A stretch of DNA of 58,282 nucleotides from Actinomycetospora cinnamomea (GTDB taxonomy: Bacteria > Actinomycetota > Actinomycetes > Mycobacteriales > Pseudonocardiaceae): contig NZ_QEKW01000025.1 of the NCBI RefSeq assembly GCF_003096675.1, positions 1-58,282 of the forward strand. The letters are read 5' to 3'. Of the stretch, positions 23,889 through 33,178 are shown in pieces (position 1 is the stretch's first letter; each line of letters opens with the position of its first letter). Under the pieces are notes generated by a model. That model ran no database searches. It was not told where the DNA came from and saw only the letters and a list, made by a program, of their open reading frames with translations. Made by a program: the position numbers and the translations under genes.

Positions 23889-25238
23889 TCACCAGGCCTG
23901 ACGGCGGGCGTTGAGACACCGCCAGGACGCCACCACCGCACACAGCTCCAGGAAGAAGCCGTAGAAGTCCTCGACCACCAGGACCGCGACCAGCGCGACG
24001 TCGCGCCACCCCCGGTCGGGCAGCCGCCACATCGACGTCACCCGCTCCAGCCACATCACCCCGAGCGGGATGAGCCCGATCAACGCGTACCGGAACGGCA
24101 CGCCGTAGACGATCATCAGCGTGAGCATCGCGATGAACAGCACGCGGAAGAACACGCTGAACGCGAAGAGCACGTAGGACAGGCAGTCGGTGCGCGTCGC
24201 GGGTGACCAGCCCCGCTTGAGGCACTCGTCCATGCCCCCGCGGCCCCAGCGCAGCCGCTGCTGCCACAGGGCGCGGAACGTGGCCGGCGGGGTGGTGTGG
24301 ACGTGTGCGTTCCGCGCGGCCGCGACCCGCCAGCCCCGGGCCTTGAGCTCGAGGGTGAGCGCGTAGTCCTCGATCAGCGAGGCGCCGTCCCAGGGCACGC
24401 CGGCCTCGCGGACGGTGGCCACCTGCTCCAGCGCCGCGCCCCGGTACATCGCGGCCGCCCCGCTGGCGACCGAGACGCGCCACCCGCGCAGGTCCCGCAG
24501 GTCGTCGTAGCGCGAGTACTCCAGGCGCTGCAGCCGCCACACCAGCCCGCGCCCCGGCGTCGCCCAGTAGCGCGCGCACACCGCGCCGAGGACGGCGTTG
24601 CCGCGCAGTTCCGCCGCCATCGCCGCGACCGTGTCGGTCTCCAGCACCGTGTCGGCGTCCATGGTCAGCACGAGGTCGGCGTCCTCGGTGCCGCGGCACG
24701 CCTGCTGCCAGCCGTGGTTGAGCGCGCCCGCCTTCTTGTCCGGGTTGCGCTCCATCTCCAGGACCGTGACGGGGTACCGGCGCGCGATCTCGGCCGTGCG
24801 GTCGGAGCAGTTGTTCGCGATGACGACGATCCCGGCGATCCGCAGCCACTCCGGGGACTCCTGCGCCAGCAGGCCCTCGATCGTCGCCGCGATCCCGTCC
24901 TCCTCGTCGTGCGCGGGCACGAGCACGGTCACGGTGGTGACGGCCGCGGCGGCGGTGCGACCGGGGGCGCGCCCCTTCTCCCGTCGCGGCGCGCGGCGGG
25001 GCTCCCGACGGGTCTCGCGGCGGGGCCCCCGAGGGGGCTCCGGAGTCGCGGAGGGTGCGATCGCGGTGCGCAGGGCGATGGTGGGCGCGTCGGCGTCCTG
25101 CGAACGACGGGCCGGGCGCGCGGTCGGGGAGATGATCCGGGTGCGCGTGCGCTGCTGCGGGGTGCGGTGAGGGGTGCGCGGCTCGGGGGTCCGAGGTGCC
25201 TGCCCGTCCCGCACGGCCTGCCTGCTCGTCAACGTCAC
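23889..25238 (-). CDS. Membrane glycosyltransferase, GT2 (poly-GlcNAc synthase-like)
   Basis: 449 aa. The first 95 residues are Arg/Pro-rich and probably cytoplasmic. The GT2 domain follows: TVTVLVPAHDEEDGIAATIE, MDADT (metal-binding DxD), LIEDYAL (catalytic Asp) and QQRLRWGRGG (QxxRW). Two or more C-terminal membrane segments are seen. This architecture is typical of processive synthases such as PgaC/IcaA and hyaluronan synthase, which extrude beta-linked polymer from UDP-sugars. The GTG at 25238 starts the operon; AT-richer DNA at about 25303-25340 may hold its promoter. Confidence 0.8.
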   Translation of the reverse strand: MTLTSRQAVRDGQAPRTPEPRTPHRTPQQRTRTRIISPTARPARRSQDADAPTIALRTAIAPSATPEPPRGPRRETRREPRRAPRREKGRAPGRTAAAAVTTVTVLVPAHDEEDGIAATIEGLLAQESPEWLRIAGIVVIANNCSDRTAEIARRYPVTVLEMERNPDKKAGALNHGWQQACRGTEDADLVLTMDADTVLETDTVAAMAAELRGNAVLGAVCARYWATPGRGLVWRLQRLEYSRYDDLRDLRGWRVSVASGAAAMYRGAALEQVATVREAGVPWDGASLIEDYALTLELKARGWRVAAARNAHVHTTPPATFRALWQQRLRWGRGGMDECLKRGWSPATRTDCLSYVLFAFSVFFRVLFIAMLTLMIVYGVPFRYALIGLIPLGVMWLERVTSMWRLPDRGWRDVALVAVLVVEDFYGFFLELCAVVASWRCLNARRQAW

Positions 25239-25372
25239 CTCATTCGCGTCGCGCGCCCCGATCCGGCGAGCCGCTCACCCGAACGGATGGAGGCTCACGC
25301 GGCATACCGTACACAGCGGCTGATTCGTTACACCATCGTGAGAATCCGGGTGTGGTGAGCGACGTCGGAGCG

Positions 25373-26491
25373 TTACTCGACCCCCACCGTCCGGCCCCCG
25401 ACGACCACCCGGGAGACGGCCAGCCCGGCGTCCAGGAGGACGACGTCCGCGGCCGCCCCGGGCACGAGGCGCCCGAGGTCCGGACGTCCCAGCACCCGCG
25501 CCGGCACGCTGGTCGCGGCGCCGACGGCCTCGACCAGCCCGACCCCGGCGGCGACGGCCGTGCGCACCCCGCGCACCAGCGGTCCGGCGGCCCCCGCGAG
25601 GCCCCCCGAGGTGTTGCGCACCACCCCGTCGGCCAGGGTCACCGGTACCCCGGCGAGGCGGTGCGGGCCGTCGGGCATCCCGGCGGCCGCGGTGGCGTCG
25701 GTGACCAGGGCCCACCGGCCGGGCGCGGCCGCGGCGACGAGACGCAGCATCTCGGGCGCGACGTGGTGGCCGTCGCCGATCACCGTCACGACCACCTCGG
25801 ACCGGGTGAGGGCGACCGCGGCGAGCCCCGGCGCGCGGTGGTCGAGCCCGCTCATGGCGTTGAACACGTGGGTGACGACCGTGACGCCCCGGTCGACCGC
25901 GGCCTGCGCCGCGGCCGCCCCGGCGTCGCTGTGGCCGGCGGAGACCACGATGCCCCGCGCGTGCAGCAGGTCGACCAGCGCCCCCGCGCCGGGCAGTTCT
26001 GGTGCCAGGGTCACGAGGTCGACCCGGCCGGCGTCCAGCAGGCGGGCGAGCAGCGTCGGGTCGGGGTCGCGGCGGTGCTCGGGCGGATGGGTGCCGAGGC
26101 GGGTGGGTGCGAGGAACGGCCCCTCGAGGTGGGCGCCGAGCAGGTGGCTGCCGGGCTCGTGGCCCGCGCTGTCCGGGTGGGCGCGTGCTTCGTCCAGCCG
26201 GCCGAGGGCCGCGACCGTGCGGTCCGGGTCGTCGGTGAGCAGCGAAGGGCACAGGGCGGTGGTGCCGTCGCGGGCGAGGGCGGTGCGCAGCGTCGCGACC
26301 TCCTCGACCGCGGCGCTCGCCAGGTCGACCCCGGCGTAGCCGTGGCACAGCAGATCGACGAGCCCGGGGACGGCGATCACGTCGCCGCGCGCGGGCGGGA
26401 GGCCGACGGCGGTGACCGTGCCGTCGTCGACGGTCACGTCGCCGGGGCACCACGCCCCGCCGACCACCGCCCCGGACACGCCCAGCCGCAC
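25373..26491 (-). CDS. nagA: N-acetylglucosamine-6-phosphate deacetylase
   Basis: 372 aa. An amidohydrolase TIM barrel that converts GlcNAc-6-P to GlcN-6-P and acetate. Metal and substrate motifs visible: PGLVDLLCHGYAGVD, HLEGPFLAP (metal Glu), SAGHSDA (metal His), THVFNAMSGLDHR (metal and substrate His/Asn) and LVTDATAAAG (catalytic Asp). The length matches the family. The GTG at 26491 is chosen (VRLGVSGA); an upstream GTG at 26524 adds eleven residues. It may recycle amino sugars linked to the nearby exopolysaccharide genes. Confidence 0.9.
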   Translation of the reverse strand: MRLGVSGAVVGGAWCPGDVTVDDGTVTAVGLPPARGDVIAVPGLVDLLCHGYAGVDLASAAVEEVATLRTALARDGTTALCPSLLTDDPDRTVAALGRLDEARAHPDSAGHEPGSHLLGAHLEGPFLAPTRLGTHPPEHRRDPDPTLLARLLDAGRVDLVTLAPELPGAGALVDLLHARGIVVSAGHSDAGAAAAQAAVDRGVTVVTHVFNAMSGLDHRAPGLAAVALTRSEVVVTVIGDGHHVAPEMLRLVAAAAPGRWALVTDATAAAGMPDGPHRLAGVPVTLADGVVRNTSGGLAGAAGPLVRGVRTAVAAGVGLVEAVGAATSVPARVLGRPDLGRLVPGAAADVVLLDAGLAVSRVVVGGRTVGVE

Positions 26492-26759
26492 GGGGGCAGT
26501 GTGGCGTGATCTCCGGCCCGTCACCTGGCGAGACGGTGCCCACCCTCGACGGGGTGATCAGGATCGAGATCGTGGAGTTCGTCGTCTCGCCCGGGCACGC
26601 CGACGACGGCCGTCCCGCCGACGGGGCCCGCACCCGTCCCGACGTGGACGCCCGAGGTGATCGAGGTCCGGCCGGTCACGGCGTGCCGCGCTGCCGGGTC
26701 CGCGCCTGACCGCCTCCCGCCACGTGAGCGAGGTTCAGGGCTGCAGCCGCGAGCTCCGC

Positions 26760-27473
26760 TCACACGGGGCGGCCCAGGCGCGAGGACAGGTCGGTGGCCG
26801 CGGCGGCGGTGGCCGCCGCGTGGCCGGCGAGGTGGGGACGCAGCCGGTGGGCGGGCCCCGAGACGGTCAGCGCGGCGACGATCCCTCCGTGGGAGCCGCG
26901 CACCGGGGCCGCGGCGCCCGCCAGGTCCGGGTCGAACTCGCCGTCGACCACCGCGTGCCCGGCTGAGCGGACCCCCGCCAGCACGTCCGGGTCGGCGCCG
27001 GCGGCGCGGACCGCCGCGGCGTCGCGCTCGCACAGCAGGACCCGTCCGGTGGAGGTGGTCGCGGCGGGGATGTCGTCGAGGTCGAAGCGCAGGCGCGCGC
27101 GCCCGCCGGGCTCGGCGGTGAGCACCGTGGCGACGCGGAGGCCGTGCAGGCGGCAGAGGTGTGCGGTCTCCCCGGTCCGCGCCGCGAGGGCGATGAGCGC
27201 GGGCCCGCCCACGCCGACCAGGTGGGCCTCGGTGGTGCGCACCGCCAGGGCGTAGAGCCGCCAGCCCAGCGCGTAGCGTCGGCTCGCCGGGTCGCGCTCG
27301 ACGAGGCCCTCGTCCTCCAGCGCGGCCAGCGCCCGCGACACCTGGCTCGCGCCGCGCCCGGTCAGCGCGGCCAGCCGGACCACCCCGAGCCCCGCCGGCC
27401 GGGCCTCCGGCGACGCCAGCGCCTCGAGCAGGTCGGTGTCGCGCTGCAGCCCCGCCGACCGGGCCCCGCTCAC
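26760..27473 (-). CDS. IclR family transcriptional regulator
   Basis: 237 aa. The N-terminal winged helix ([60 protein letters not shown]) is followed by the IclR effector domain (THLC-like ETAHLCRLHG, STGRVLL, RSAGHAVVDGEFDPDLAGAA). IclR proteins often control sugar-acid and aromatic catabolism. The GTG at 27473 overlaps the stop of the upstream membrane protein as GTGA. The divergent dehydratase and alcohol dehydrogenase genes just beyond are likely targets (inference). Confidence 0.85.
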   Translation of the reverse strand: MSGARSAGLQRDTDLLEALASPEARPAGLGVVRLAALTGRGASQVSRALAALEDEGLVERDPASRRYALGWRLYALAVRTTEAHLVGVGGPALIALAARTGETAHLCRLHGLRVATVLTAEPGGRARLRFDLDDIPAATTSTGRVLLCERDAAAVRAAGADPDVLAGVRSAGHAVVDGEFDPDLAGAAAPVRGSHGGIVAALTVSGPAHRLRPHLAGHAAATAAAATDLSSRLGRPV

Positions 27474-27934
27474 GGGGAGACTCCCGCCGCCACCAGCACC
27501 ATCGCCAGGGCCACCACGCCCCCCGCCGTCCACGCCGCGGTCCGCCACCAGTTCGTGCGCACGAGCCGCGCGTGGACCGCCGGGTCGAAGCCGCGGGCCA
27601 GCCGCCGGTGGCACGGCACCGAGATCGCCACGGTCACCGCCACCGTGACCGCCCCGCAGACGCCTGCCGCGAGCGCGAGGGCCAGCGGCACCCCCGGCGG
27701 CCGCCACGCCAGCAGCACCGCGCACGTCAGCCCCTGCAGCGCCCACGGTCCCGTGATCAGCAGCCCCATCAGCCGGGTGTGACGCTCGTGGACCGCCTCC
27801 CACCCCGGACCGACCATCGCCGCGAAGCCGGGGTAGACGAGCAGCTGGATCACCCAGACCAGGCCCACGCAGAACCACACCGACGCCGTATGGACGCCGA
27901 GCAGGGTGGCACTGACCAGCGGATCTGCGCTCAC
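27470..27934 (-). CDS. Four-TM membrane protein, co-transcribed with the IclR gene
   Basis: 154 aa with four hydrophobic segments. The first (SVWFCVGLVWVIQLLVYPGF) and the following HERHTRLMG resemble small actinobacterial membrane proteins of the DUF1772-like type, but I cannot be sure of the family. The GTG at 27934 faces the dehydratase gene across 73 bases. It overlaps the IclR start by four bases, so the two are co-translated. Confidence 0.6.
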   Translation of the reverse strand: MSADPLVSATLLGVHTASVWFCVGLVWVIQLLVYPGFAAMVGPGWEAVHERHTRLMGLLITGPWALQGLTCAVLLAWRPPGVPLALALAAGVCGAVTVAVTVAISVPCHRRLARGFDPAVHARLVRTNWWRTAAWTAGGVVALAMVLVAAGVSP

Positions 27935-28007
27935 CGCACGGATTCTTGCCGACCGGCGCCCGGGACCCTTGACTGACCCCGGCCCGACCCCGACCCCCGG
28001 CGAGCCC

Positions 28008-29093
28008 GTGAAGATCACCGACATCCGTCTCGAGCACCGCGAGACCGTGCTCGACCCGCCCTGCCATGCCGCGTGGGACCCCGAGCCGCGCACCCGCTTC
28101 GCCGCGACGATCGTGCGCGTCGAGACCGACGAGGGCGTCGTCGGTGTCGGCTCCGGCGACACGATGGCCGGGTTCGAGGCCTTCCGCGAGCTCTTCCGTG
28201 GCACCGACCCGCTGGCCGTCGAGCTCCAGGTCCGACGCATCGAGTCGATCGGCTTCCACGCCGGGCGCTTCTGGCCGCTGGAGGCCGCGCTGTGGGACGT
28301 CGTCGGCCAGGTCGCCGGCCTGCCGGTCGCCACGCTCTTCGGCGGCGTCACCGACCGGCTGCCGGTGTACGCGTCCTGGTGCTCCGAGCAGCCCCCGGGC
28401 CGGCGTGCGGAGGACGCCCACCGGCTGCTGGAGGAGGGCGTCCGCGCGGTCAAGATCCGCGCGCATCCCCGCCGGCTGGAGCAGGGCGTCGCCGCCGTCG
28501 CCGCGGTGCGCGGTGCCGTCGGCGACCGCCTCGACGTCATGGTCGACCTCAACCAGGCCTGGCGGATGCCCGGCGACGTCACCGAGCCCCTCGAGCTCGC
28601 GCAGGTGCGCCGCATCGTGCGGCGGCTCGCCGAGTACGACGTCGCGTGGGTCGAGGAGCCGCTGCCCTACGCCGACGCCGCGGGCCACCGGATGCTGCGC
28701 GCCGACAACCCCGGCCTGCGGATCGCGGCGGGGGAGATGCTCGACTCGCTGCCGCAGACCCTCGCGCTGGTCGAGGCCGACGCGCTGGACGTCTACCAGG
28801 CCGACGTGGTGCTCGCGCTGGGCATGACCCGGGCCCGCCAGCTCGCCGAGACCCTCCGGGCGCGCCACCGCCGCTTCACCCCGCACACCTGGACCAACGG
28901 GCTCGGCCTGCTCGCGAACCTCCACGTCGCCGCGGGCGTCGGCGCCGGGCCGTACCTCGAGTTCCCGGACGACCCGGCGGGTGGCTGGACCCCCGAGCGG
29001 CGCGACTTCCTGCTTGCCGAACCCCTGCGTCCCGACCCCGACGGCATGCTCGTCGTGCCCGACGCCCCGGGGCTGGGCGCCGTGCTGGCCTGA
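28008..29093 (+). CDS. Enolase-superfamily dehydratase (mandelate racemase/muconate lactonizing subgroup)
   Basis: 361 aa. The N-terminal capping domain is followed by a barrel with KIRAHP (catalytic Lys/Arg strand), MVDLNQAW (first metal Asp and Asn), WVEEPLPY (second metal Glu), AAGEML (third metal Glu) and TPHTWTNG (catalytic His). These fit an acid-sugar dehydratase of the mandelate racemase group; the substrate cannot be deduced. The GTG at 28008 begins the conserved KITDIRL strand. It precedes an iron-type alcohol dehydrogenase gene by 96 bases. Confidence 0.8.
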   Translation: MKITDIRLEHRETVLDPPCHAAWDPEPRTRFAATIVRVETDEGVVGVGSGDTMAGFEAFRELFRGTDPLAVELQVRRIESIGFHAGRFWPLEAALWDVVGQVAGLPVATLFGGVTDRLPVYASWCSEQPPGRRAEDAHRLLEEGVRAVKIRAHPRRLEQGVAAVAAVRGAVGDRLDVMVDLNQAWRMPGDVTEPLELAQVRRIVRRLAEYDVAWVEEPLPYADAAGHRMLRADNPGLRIAAGEMLDSLPQTLALVEADALDVYQADVVLALGMTRARQLAETLRARHRRFTPHTWTNGLGLLANLHVAAGVGAGPYLEFPDDPAGGWTPERRDFLLAEPLRPDPDGMLVVPDAPGLGAVLA

Positions 29094-29189
29094 CGCGGGC
29101 CCGCGCACGACGATCCCGGCTCCGACCCCCCGCGGAGCCGGGACCGTCCACCATCCGAGACCGACCCGCACCCGAGCGAGGAGAGGCCC

Positions 29190-30359
29190 GTGAGCGGCTC
29201 CACCCCCGACACCGCGGCGTGCTGCGCCGGCGTCGCCGCCGGCACGTTCCTCTCCGGCCCCGGGCCGGTGGTGGACTTCGGGCCCGGCGCGGTGGCCCGC
29301 ATCCCCGGCCACCTCGCCGGGGCGGGCGCGCGGCGGGTCCTGGTCGTCACCGACCGGGGGCTGCGGGCCGCCGGGGTGGTCGACGCGGCGCTCGCGCCGG
29401 TGCGGGCCGCCGGCCTGGCCGTGGAGGTCGACGACGACGTCACCGGCAACCCCTCGGTCGAGGTCGTCGAGCGGGGCGCCGAGCACGCCCGCGCGCTGGG
29501 CAGCGACGCCGTGCTCGCCCTGGGCGGCGGATCGAGCCTGGACGCGGCCAAGGGCATCGCGCTGCTCGCGCCCACGCCGGGCGCCCGGGCCGACGGCAGC
29601 GGCGCCGCGCCCGCCCCCGGCCTGCCGGTGGTGGCGGTGCCCACCACGGCGGGCACGGGCGCGGAGACCAACGGGTTCGGGGTGCTGGAGGACCTCGCCA
29701 CCCGGCAGAAGGTGTACTGCGGTGACGCCAGCGTCGTCCCCCGTGTCGCGGTGCTCGACCCCGAGCTGACCCACGGTCTGCCGGCCCGCCCGACCGCGGC
29801 CACCGGCGTCGACGCGCTGGTCCACGGCCTGGAGTCGCTGGCGTCGCGGGGCCGGGACCCGATGTCGGAGGCCTTCGCCGCCGAGGCCGTACGCCGGGCG
29901 TGGGTGTGGTTGCCGACGGCGGTGGCGGACGGCCGCGATGCCCGGGCGCGCGCCGAGATGCTGGTCGCCGCGCACCTGGCGGGGCAGGCGCTCACGCGCA
30001 GCGGGCTGGGCCTCGTGCACGGGCTCGCGCACGCCCTGAGCCTGCACGCGGGGGCCGTGCACGGGCTGGCACTGGCCGCCGTGCTGCCCGAGGTCGTCGG
30101 CTGGTCACTGGACGCCGATCCGGCGGGTTGGGGCCGGGCCGCCGAGGCCGCGGGGCTGCCGGGTGCGGCCGCGCTGCCCGACGCCCTCGGCGCGCTGCTC
30201 GAGCAGGTCGGCACGCGGGTCACGGTGGCCGACCTCGGGGTGGGGCCGGACGGGCACGAGGCGCTCGCCCGCACGGCGCTGGCCGATCCCGTGACGCGCA
30301 ACGCCCCGCGGCACCCGGGGTCGGTCGCCGAGGTCGTGGCGCTGCTCACGCGCTGCTGA
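29190..30359 (+). CDS. Iron-containing (group III) alcohol dehydrogenase
   Basis: 389 aa. NAD-binding GGGSSLDAAKG and the PTTAGTGAETN loop are typical of the family. Metal ligands come from GVDALVHGLES, LVHGLAHAL and AGAVHGLAL (Asp and three His). Such enzymes oxidise or reduce short alcohols, lactaldehyde or sugar-derived aldehydes. GTG at 29190 with AGGAGAGG upstream. Placed after the dehydratase, it probably handles a product of the same catabolic route (inference). Confidence 0.85.
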   Translation: MSGSTPDTAACCAGVAAGTFLSGPGPVVDFGPGAVARIPGHLAGAGARRVLVVTDRGLRAAGVVDAALAPVRAAGLAVEVDDDVTGNPSVEVVERGAEHARALGSDAVLALGGGSSLDAAKGIALLAPTPGARADGSGAAPAPGLPVVAVPTTAGTGAETNGFGVLEDLATRQKVYCGDASVVPRVAVLDPELTHGLPARPTAATGVDALVHGLESLASRGRDPMSEAFAAEAVRRAWVWLPTAVADGRDARARAEMLVAAHLAGQALTRSGLGLVHGLAHALSLHAGAVHGLALAAVLPEVVGWSLDADPAGWGRAAEAAGLPGAAALPDALGALLEQVGTRVTVADLGVGPDGHEALARTALADPVTRNAPRHPGSVAEVVALLTRC

Positions 30360-30535
30360 CCGGGGGCCCACGTGGAGTACGGGCCACATCTTGAGGCCAT
30401 GCAACACATCCGGCCACGGAGTCCTCGCTGTGCGCGTAGCCCGCCCGTCCGTGCGGTGCCTACCGTCGGGAGGGTGATCAGCAGCGGGCCCGACGGGCGC
30501 TCGCCCCGCTCCCCCCGGACTCCGCAGGAGGCCCC

Positions 30536-31801
30536 ATGACGGTTCTCGAGACCATCCCCGAGCACATCACCCGCATCAACGACGCCAAGACCCCGACCGG
30601 CCCCGGCCGCCCGGGCGCCAGCACCGCGCACATCACGCCGTCGACCGAGCACCTGAGCGCCGAGGACATCGAGCGGCTCGGTGTGGAGCTGCAGGCGATC
30701 CGCGAGCGCGTCATGTCGTCGCTCGGTGACGAGGACGCCGCCTACATCCGTCGTGTCATCCGCACGCAGCGTGGCCTCGAGGTGGCGGGACGCGTCCTGC
30801 TGCTCGGCGCGCTGTTCCCGCCGGCGTTCCTCGCCGGCACCGCGTCGCTGGCCCTGGCCAAGATCCTCGAGAACATGGAGATCGGTCACAACGTCCTGCA
30901 CGGGCAGTGGGACTGGATGCGCGACCCGGAGATCCACTCCACGAACTGGGAGTGGGACTTCGTCTCCACCGCCGCGAGCTGGCAGCAGACCCACAACTAC
31001 CTGCACCACACGTACACGAACGTGCGCGGCAAGGACCGCGACATCGGCTACAACGTGCTGCGGGTCGACCCGGACCAGCCCTGGCACCCGGCCTATCTCT
31101 TCCAGACGCTCACCAACGCGGGCCTGGCGATGATCTTCGAGTGGGGCATCGCGGCCTTCGACCTGGAGCTGGACCAGATCCAGCGCGGCGAGGCCACCTG
31201 GAAGGACAAGCTCCCCGAGCTCAAGAAGATGGGCCGCAAGGCCGGCAAGCAGGCGCTCAAGGACTTCGTGGTGTTCCCCGCGCTGTCCGGCCCCTCCTTC
31301 GTCCCCGCGGCCGTCGGCGGTCTGCTGGCCAACGTCATCCGCAACGTCTGGTCCCACGCCGTGATCTTCTGCGGGCACTTCCCGGTCGAGGTCGAGACCT
31401 TCTCCGAGGAGCGGCTGGAGAACGAGAGCCAGGCCGAGTGGTACGTCCGTCAGATGCTGGGCTCGGCCAACATCGAGGGCTCGGTGCTGCTGCACATCAT
31501 GACCGGGAACCTCTCGCACCAGATCGAGCACCACCTCTTCCCGGACATGCCCTCGCGGCGCTACCGCACGATCGCCCCCGAGATCCGCGACCTGTGCCGG
31601 CGCTACGGGCTGCCCTACCACGCGGGCCCGATGTGGAAGCAGTACGGCGGCGTGCTCGCGAAGATCGCCCGCCTGTCGTTCCCCGGTGGCCACACGCCGG
31701 TGGAGAAGCGCCGCCGGCGCGCCCTGCCCGCCGGTCGCTTCGCCGCGACCGCGTTGCGCCGGGTGCGCGACGGCCTGACCCGGACGCCCGCCGCGGCGTG
31801 A
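30536..31801 (+). CDS. Membrane fatty acid desaturase
   Basis: 421 aa. All three His boxes of di-iron acyl desaturases are present: GHNVLHGQW near residue 117, HNYLHHTYTN near 152 and HQIEHHLFPDMP near 329, with hydrophobic segments between. It is closest in pattern to mycobacterial DesA3-type and linoleoyl-CoA-type desaturases, which introduce double bonds into acyl-CoA or lipid chains with an oxidoreductase partner. No partner gene is adjacent. The ATG at 30536 follows GGAGG. Confidence 0.88.
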   Translation: MTVLETIPEHITRINDAKTPTGPGRPGASTAHITPSTEHLSAEDIERLGVELQAIRERVMSSLGDEDAAYIRRVIRTQRGLEVAGRVLLLGALFPPAFLAGTASLALAKILENMEIGHNVLHGQWDWMRDPEIHSTNWEWDFVSTAASWQQTHNYLHHTYTNVRGKDRDIGYNVLRVDPDQPWHPAYLFQTLTNAGLAMIFEWGIAAFDLELDQIQRGEATWKDKLPELKKMGRKAGKQALKDFVVFPALSGPSFVPAAVGGLLANVIRNVWSHAVIFCGHFPVEVETFSEERLENESQAEWYVRQMLGSANIEGSVLLHIMTGNLSHQIEHHLFPDMPSRRYRTIAPEIRDLCRRYGLPYHAGPMWKQYGGVLAKIARLSFPGGHTPVEKRRRRALPAGRFAATALRRVRDGLTRTPAAA

Positions 31802-31823
31802 GTCCGGGCGGCAGCGCGGTCGG

Positions 31824-33050
31824 TCAGCCCTCGGCGAGGGCTGAGCCGCCCGCGCCGCCGGCGCTGCCGGCGCGCAGCGCCAGCGCGACCTCGAGGCGCC
31901 CGACGGGGTCGTCGAGCACGCCCGCGAACGCCTCCTTGAGCCGCGCGAGGCGGTAGCGCACGGTCTGCGGGTGCACGTGCAGGCGGGTGGCCGCCTCGGC
32001 CACGTCGCCGTGGGCGTCGAGCCACGCGGTCAGCGTCGTCACCGCCCGGTCCCGGGCCGCGGCCGTCATGCGCCGCAGGGGCTCGAGGCGCTGCGCCACG
32101 AGGTCCGCGGTGAGCGTGACGTCGGCGTGCAGCAGCAGGGTGAGCAGGTGGTCCTCGCTGCGGACGAGGCCCTCGCCCGGGAGCTGGCCGTCGAGGTGCA
32201 GCGACCACGCCGCTCGCGCGCGGGTGACGGTGCGGGGCACCTGCTCCGGGGCGACCGTCGGCCCCAGCACCGCGCTGGTGCCGCGCAGGGCGTCGGCCAG
32301 CGCGTCGGTGCGCCCGGGCCCGTCGGGGTCGGGGACGAACACCACCCCCACCCGGTCGACCACGGACGCCGCGATGTCGGGGGGCATGCGCCGGCACGCG
32401 GTGCCGAGCGACTCCTCGGCCATGACCAGCGCCGCGACCGACCTCGGCACCGGCCACCCCGCGTCGCGGGCCAGCGTCTCGAGCTCGGGCGCCTCGGGCC
32501 CGGGCGCGCGGCACAGGCGTTCGACGAGGGCGTGCTGGCGGGCCTGGCGCGAGCCGGCGGCCAGCGACTGCTCGTAGGCGTAGCCCGACACCGACGCGGC
32601 GGCGAGCTGCTCGATGTAGGCGAACAGGGCCTCGGCGAGGCAGAAGATCGCGTCGGGCTCGAGGCCGTGGTCGTCGCCGGAGGCCGCGATGCGCCGCCAC
32701 AGCACCCGCGAGCCGATGCGGTACGCGCTCTGCAGCGCGTCCATGGTGCGGCCGTGGCGGTGCTCCACCCGCCCGAGCTCGAAGTACACCCTCGTGTCGG
32801 GCAGCGCCTCGTCGGTGCCGAGCAGGTCGAGGAACTGGTCGAGCGCCACCGAGACGCCCAGGCGGATCCGGCGGCCGAACTCGCCGTCCATCGACAGCGC
32901 GTACTCCGCGACCTCGGCCCGGACCGTCGCGATGATCTCGTCGCCGGCGTCCAGCACCACGGGCCGCAGTCGGTCCCGCGCCTCCTCCGGCACGTCGGCC
33001 CACGGGTGACGCCGCGACGCGTCGGTCACCTCGCACACCCCGTCACTCAC
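31824..33050 (-). CDS. PucR-type transcriptional regulator (HTH_30)
   Basis: 408 aa. The C-terminal helix-turn-helix is that of PucR/CdaR proteins (DVAEAATRLHVHPQTVRYRL, ARLKEAFAGVLDDPVGRLEV). Upstream lies a GGDEF-like region (VARRTVTRARAAWSL-type) and an N-terminal helical sensor domain (RVEHRHGRTMDALQSAYRIG) of the kind called RsbT-co-antagonist-like. The ligand is unknown. The GTG at 33050 faces the alpha/beta hydrolase gene across 128 bases. It converges with the desaturase gene, sharing the hairpin at 31825. Confidence 0.8.
   Translation of the reverse strand: MSDGVCEVTDASRRHPWADVPEEARDRLRPVVLDAGDEIIATVRAEVAEYALSMDGEFGRRIRLGVSVALDQFLDLLGTDEALPDTRVYFELGRVEHRHGRTMDALQSAYRIGSRVLWRRIAASGDDHGLEPDAIFCLAEALFAYIEQLAAASVSGYAYEQSLAAGSRQARQHALVERLCRAPGPEAPELETLARDAGWPVPRSVAALVMAEESLGTACRRMPPDIAASVVDRVGVVFVPDPDGPGRTDALADALRGTSAVLGPTVAPEQVPRTVTRARAAWSLHLDGQLPGEGLVRSEDHLLTLLLHADVTLTADLVAQRLEPLRRMTAAARDRAVTTLTAWLDAHGDVAEAATRLHVHPQTVRYRLARLKEAFAGVLDDPVGRLEVALALRAGSAGGAGGSALAEG
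31825..31843. terminator. Bidirectional hairpin between convergent genes
   Basis: CAGCCCTC and GAGGGCTG form a perfect 8-bp stem with a GGC loop. It lies 24 bases after the desaturase stop and overlaps the last codons of the PucR-type gene. There is no T-run, as is common in GC-rich actinobacteria. Confidence 0.5.
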
Positions 33051-33178
33051 GACGCCCAGTGTCGCAGGAACGCCGTGAACCGCCAGGATCCTCGCGCGAG
33101 GACCCCGGCCACGTGGCGCACGCGACTCGTGCCCCGACCGGGCGGGCGGCCGGGTCGGGACCGGTCGATGATGACGCG

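Noticed and set aside
28793..31693. 966-codon minus-strand open frame across the dehydratase, dehydrogenase and desaturase genes
   Set aside because: It spans three independently supported genes and intergenic DNA in antisense and shows no family similarity.
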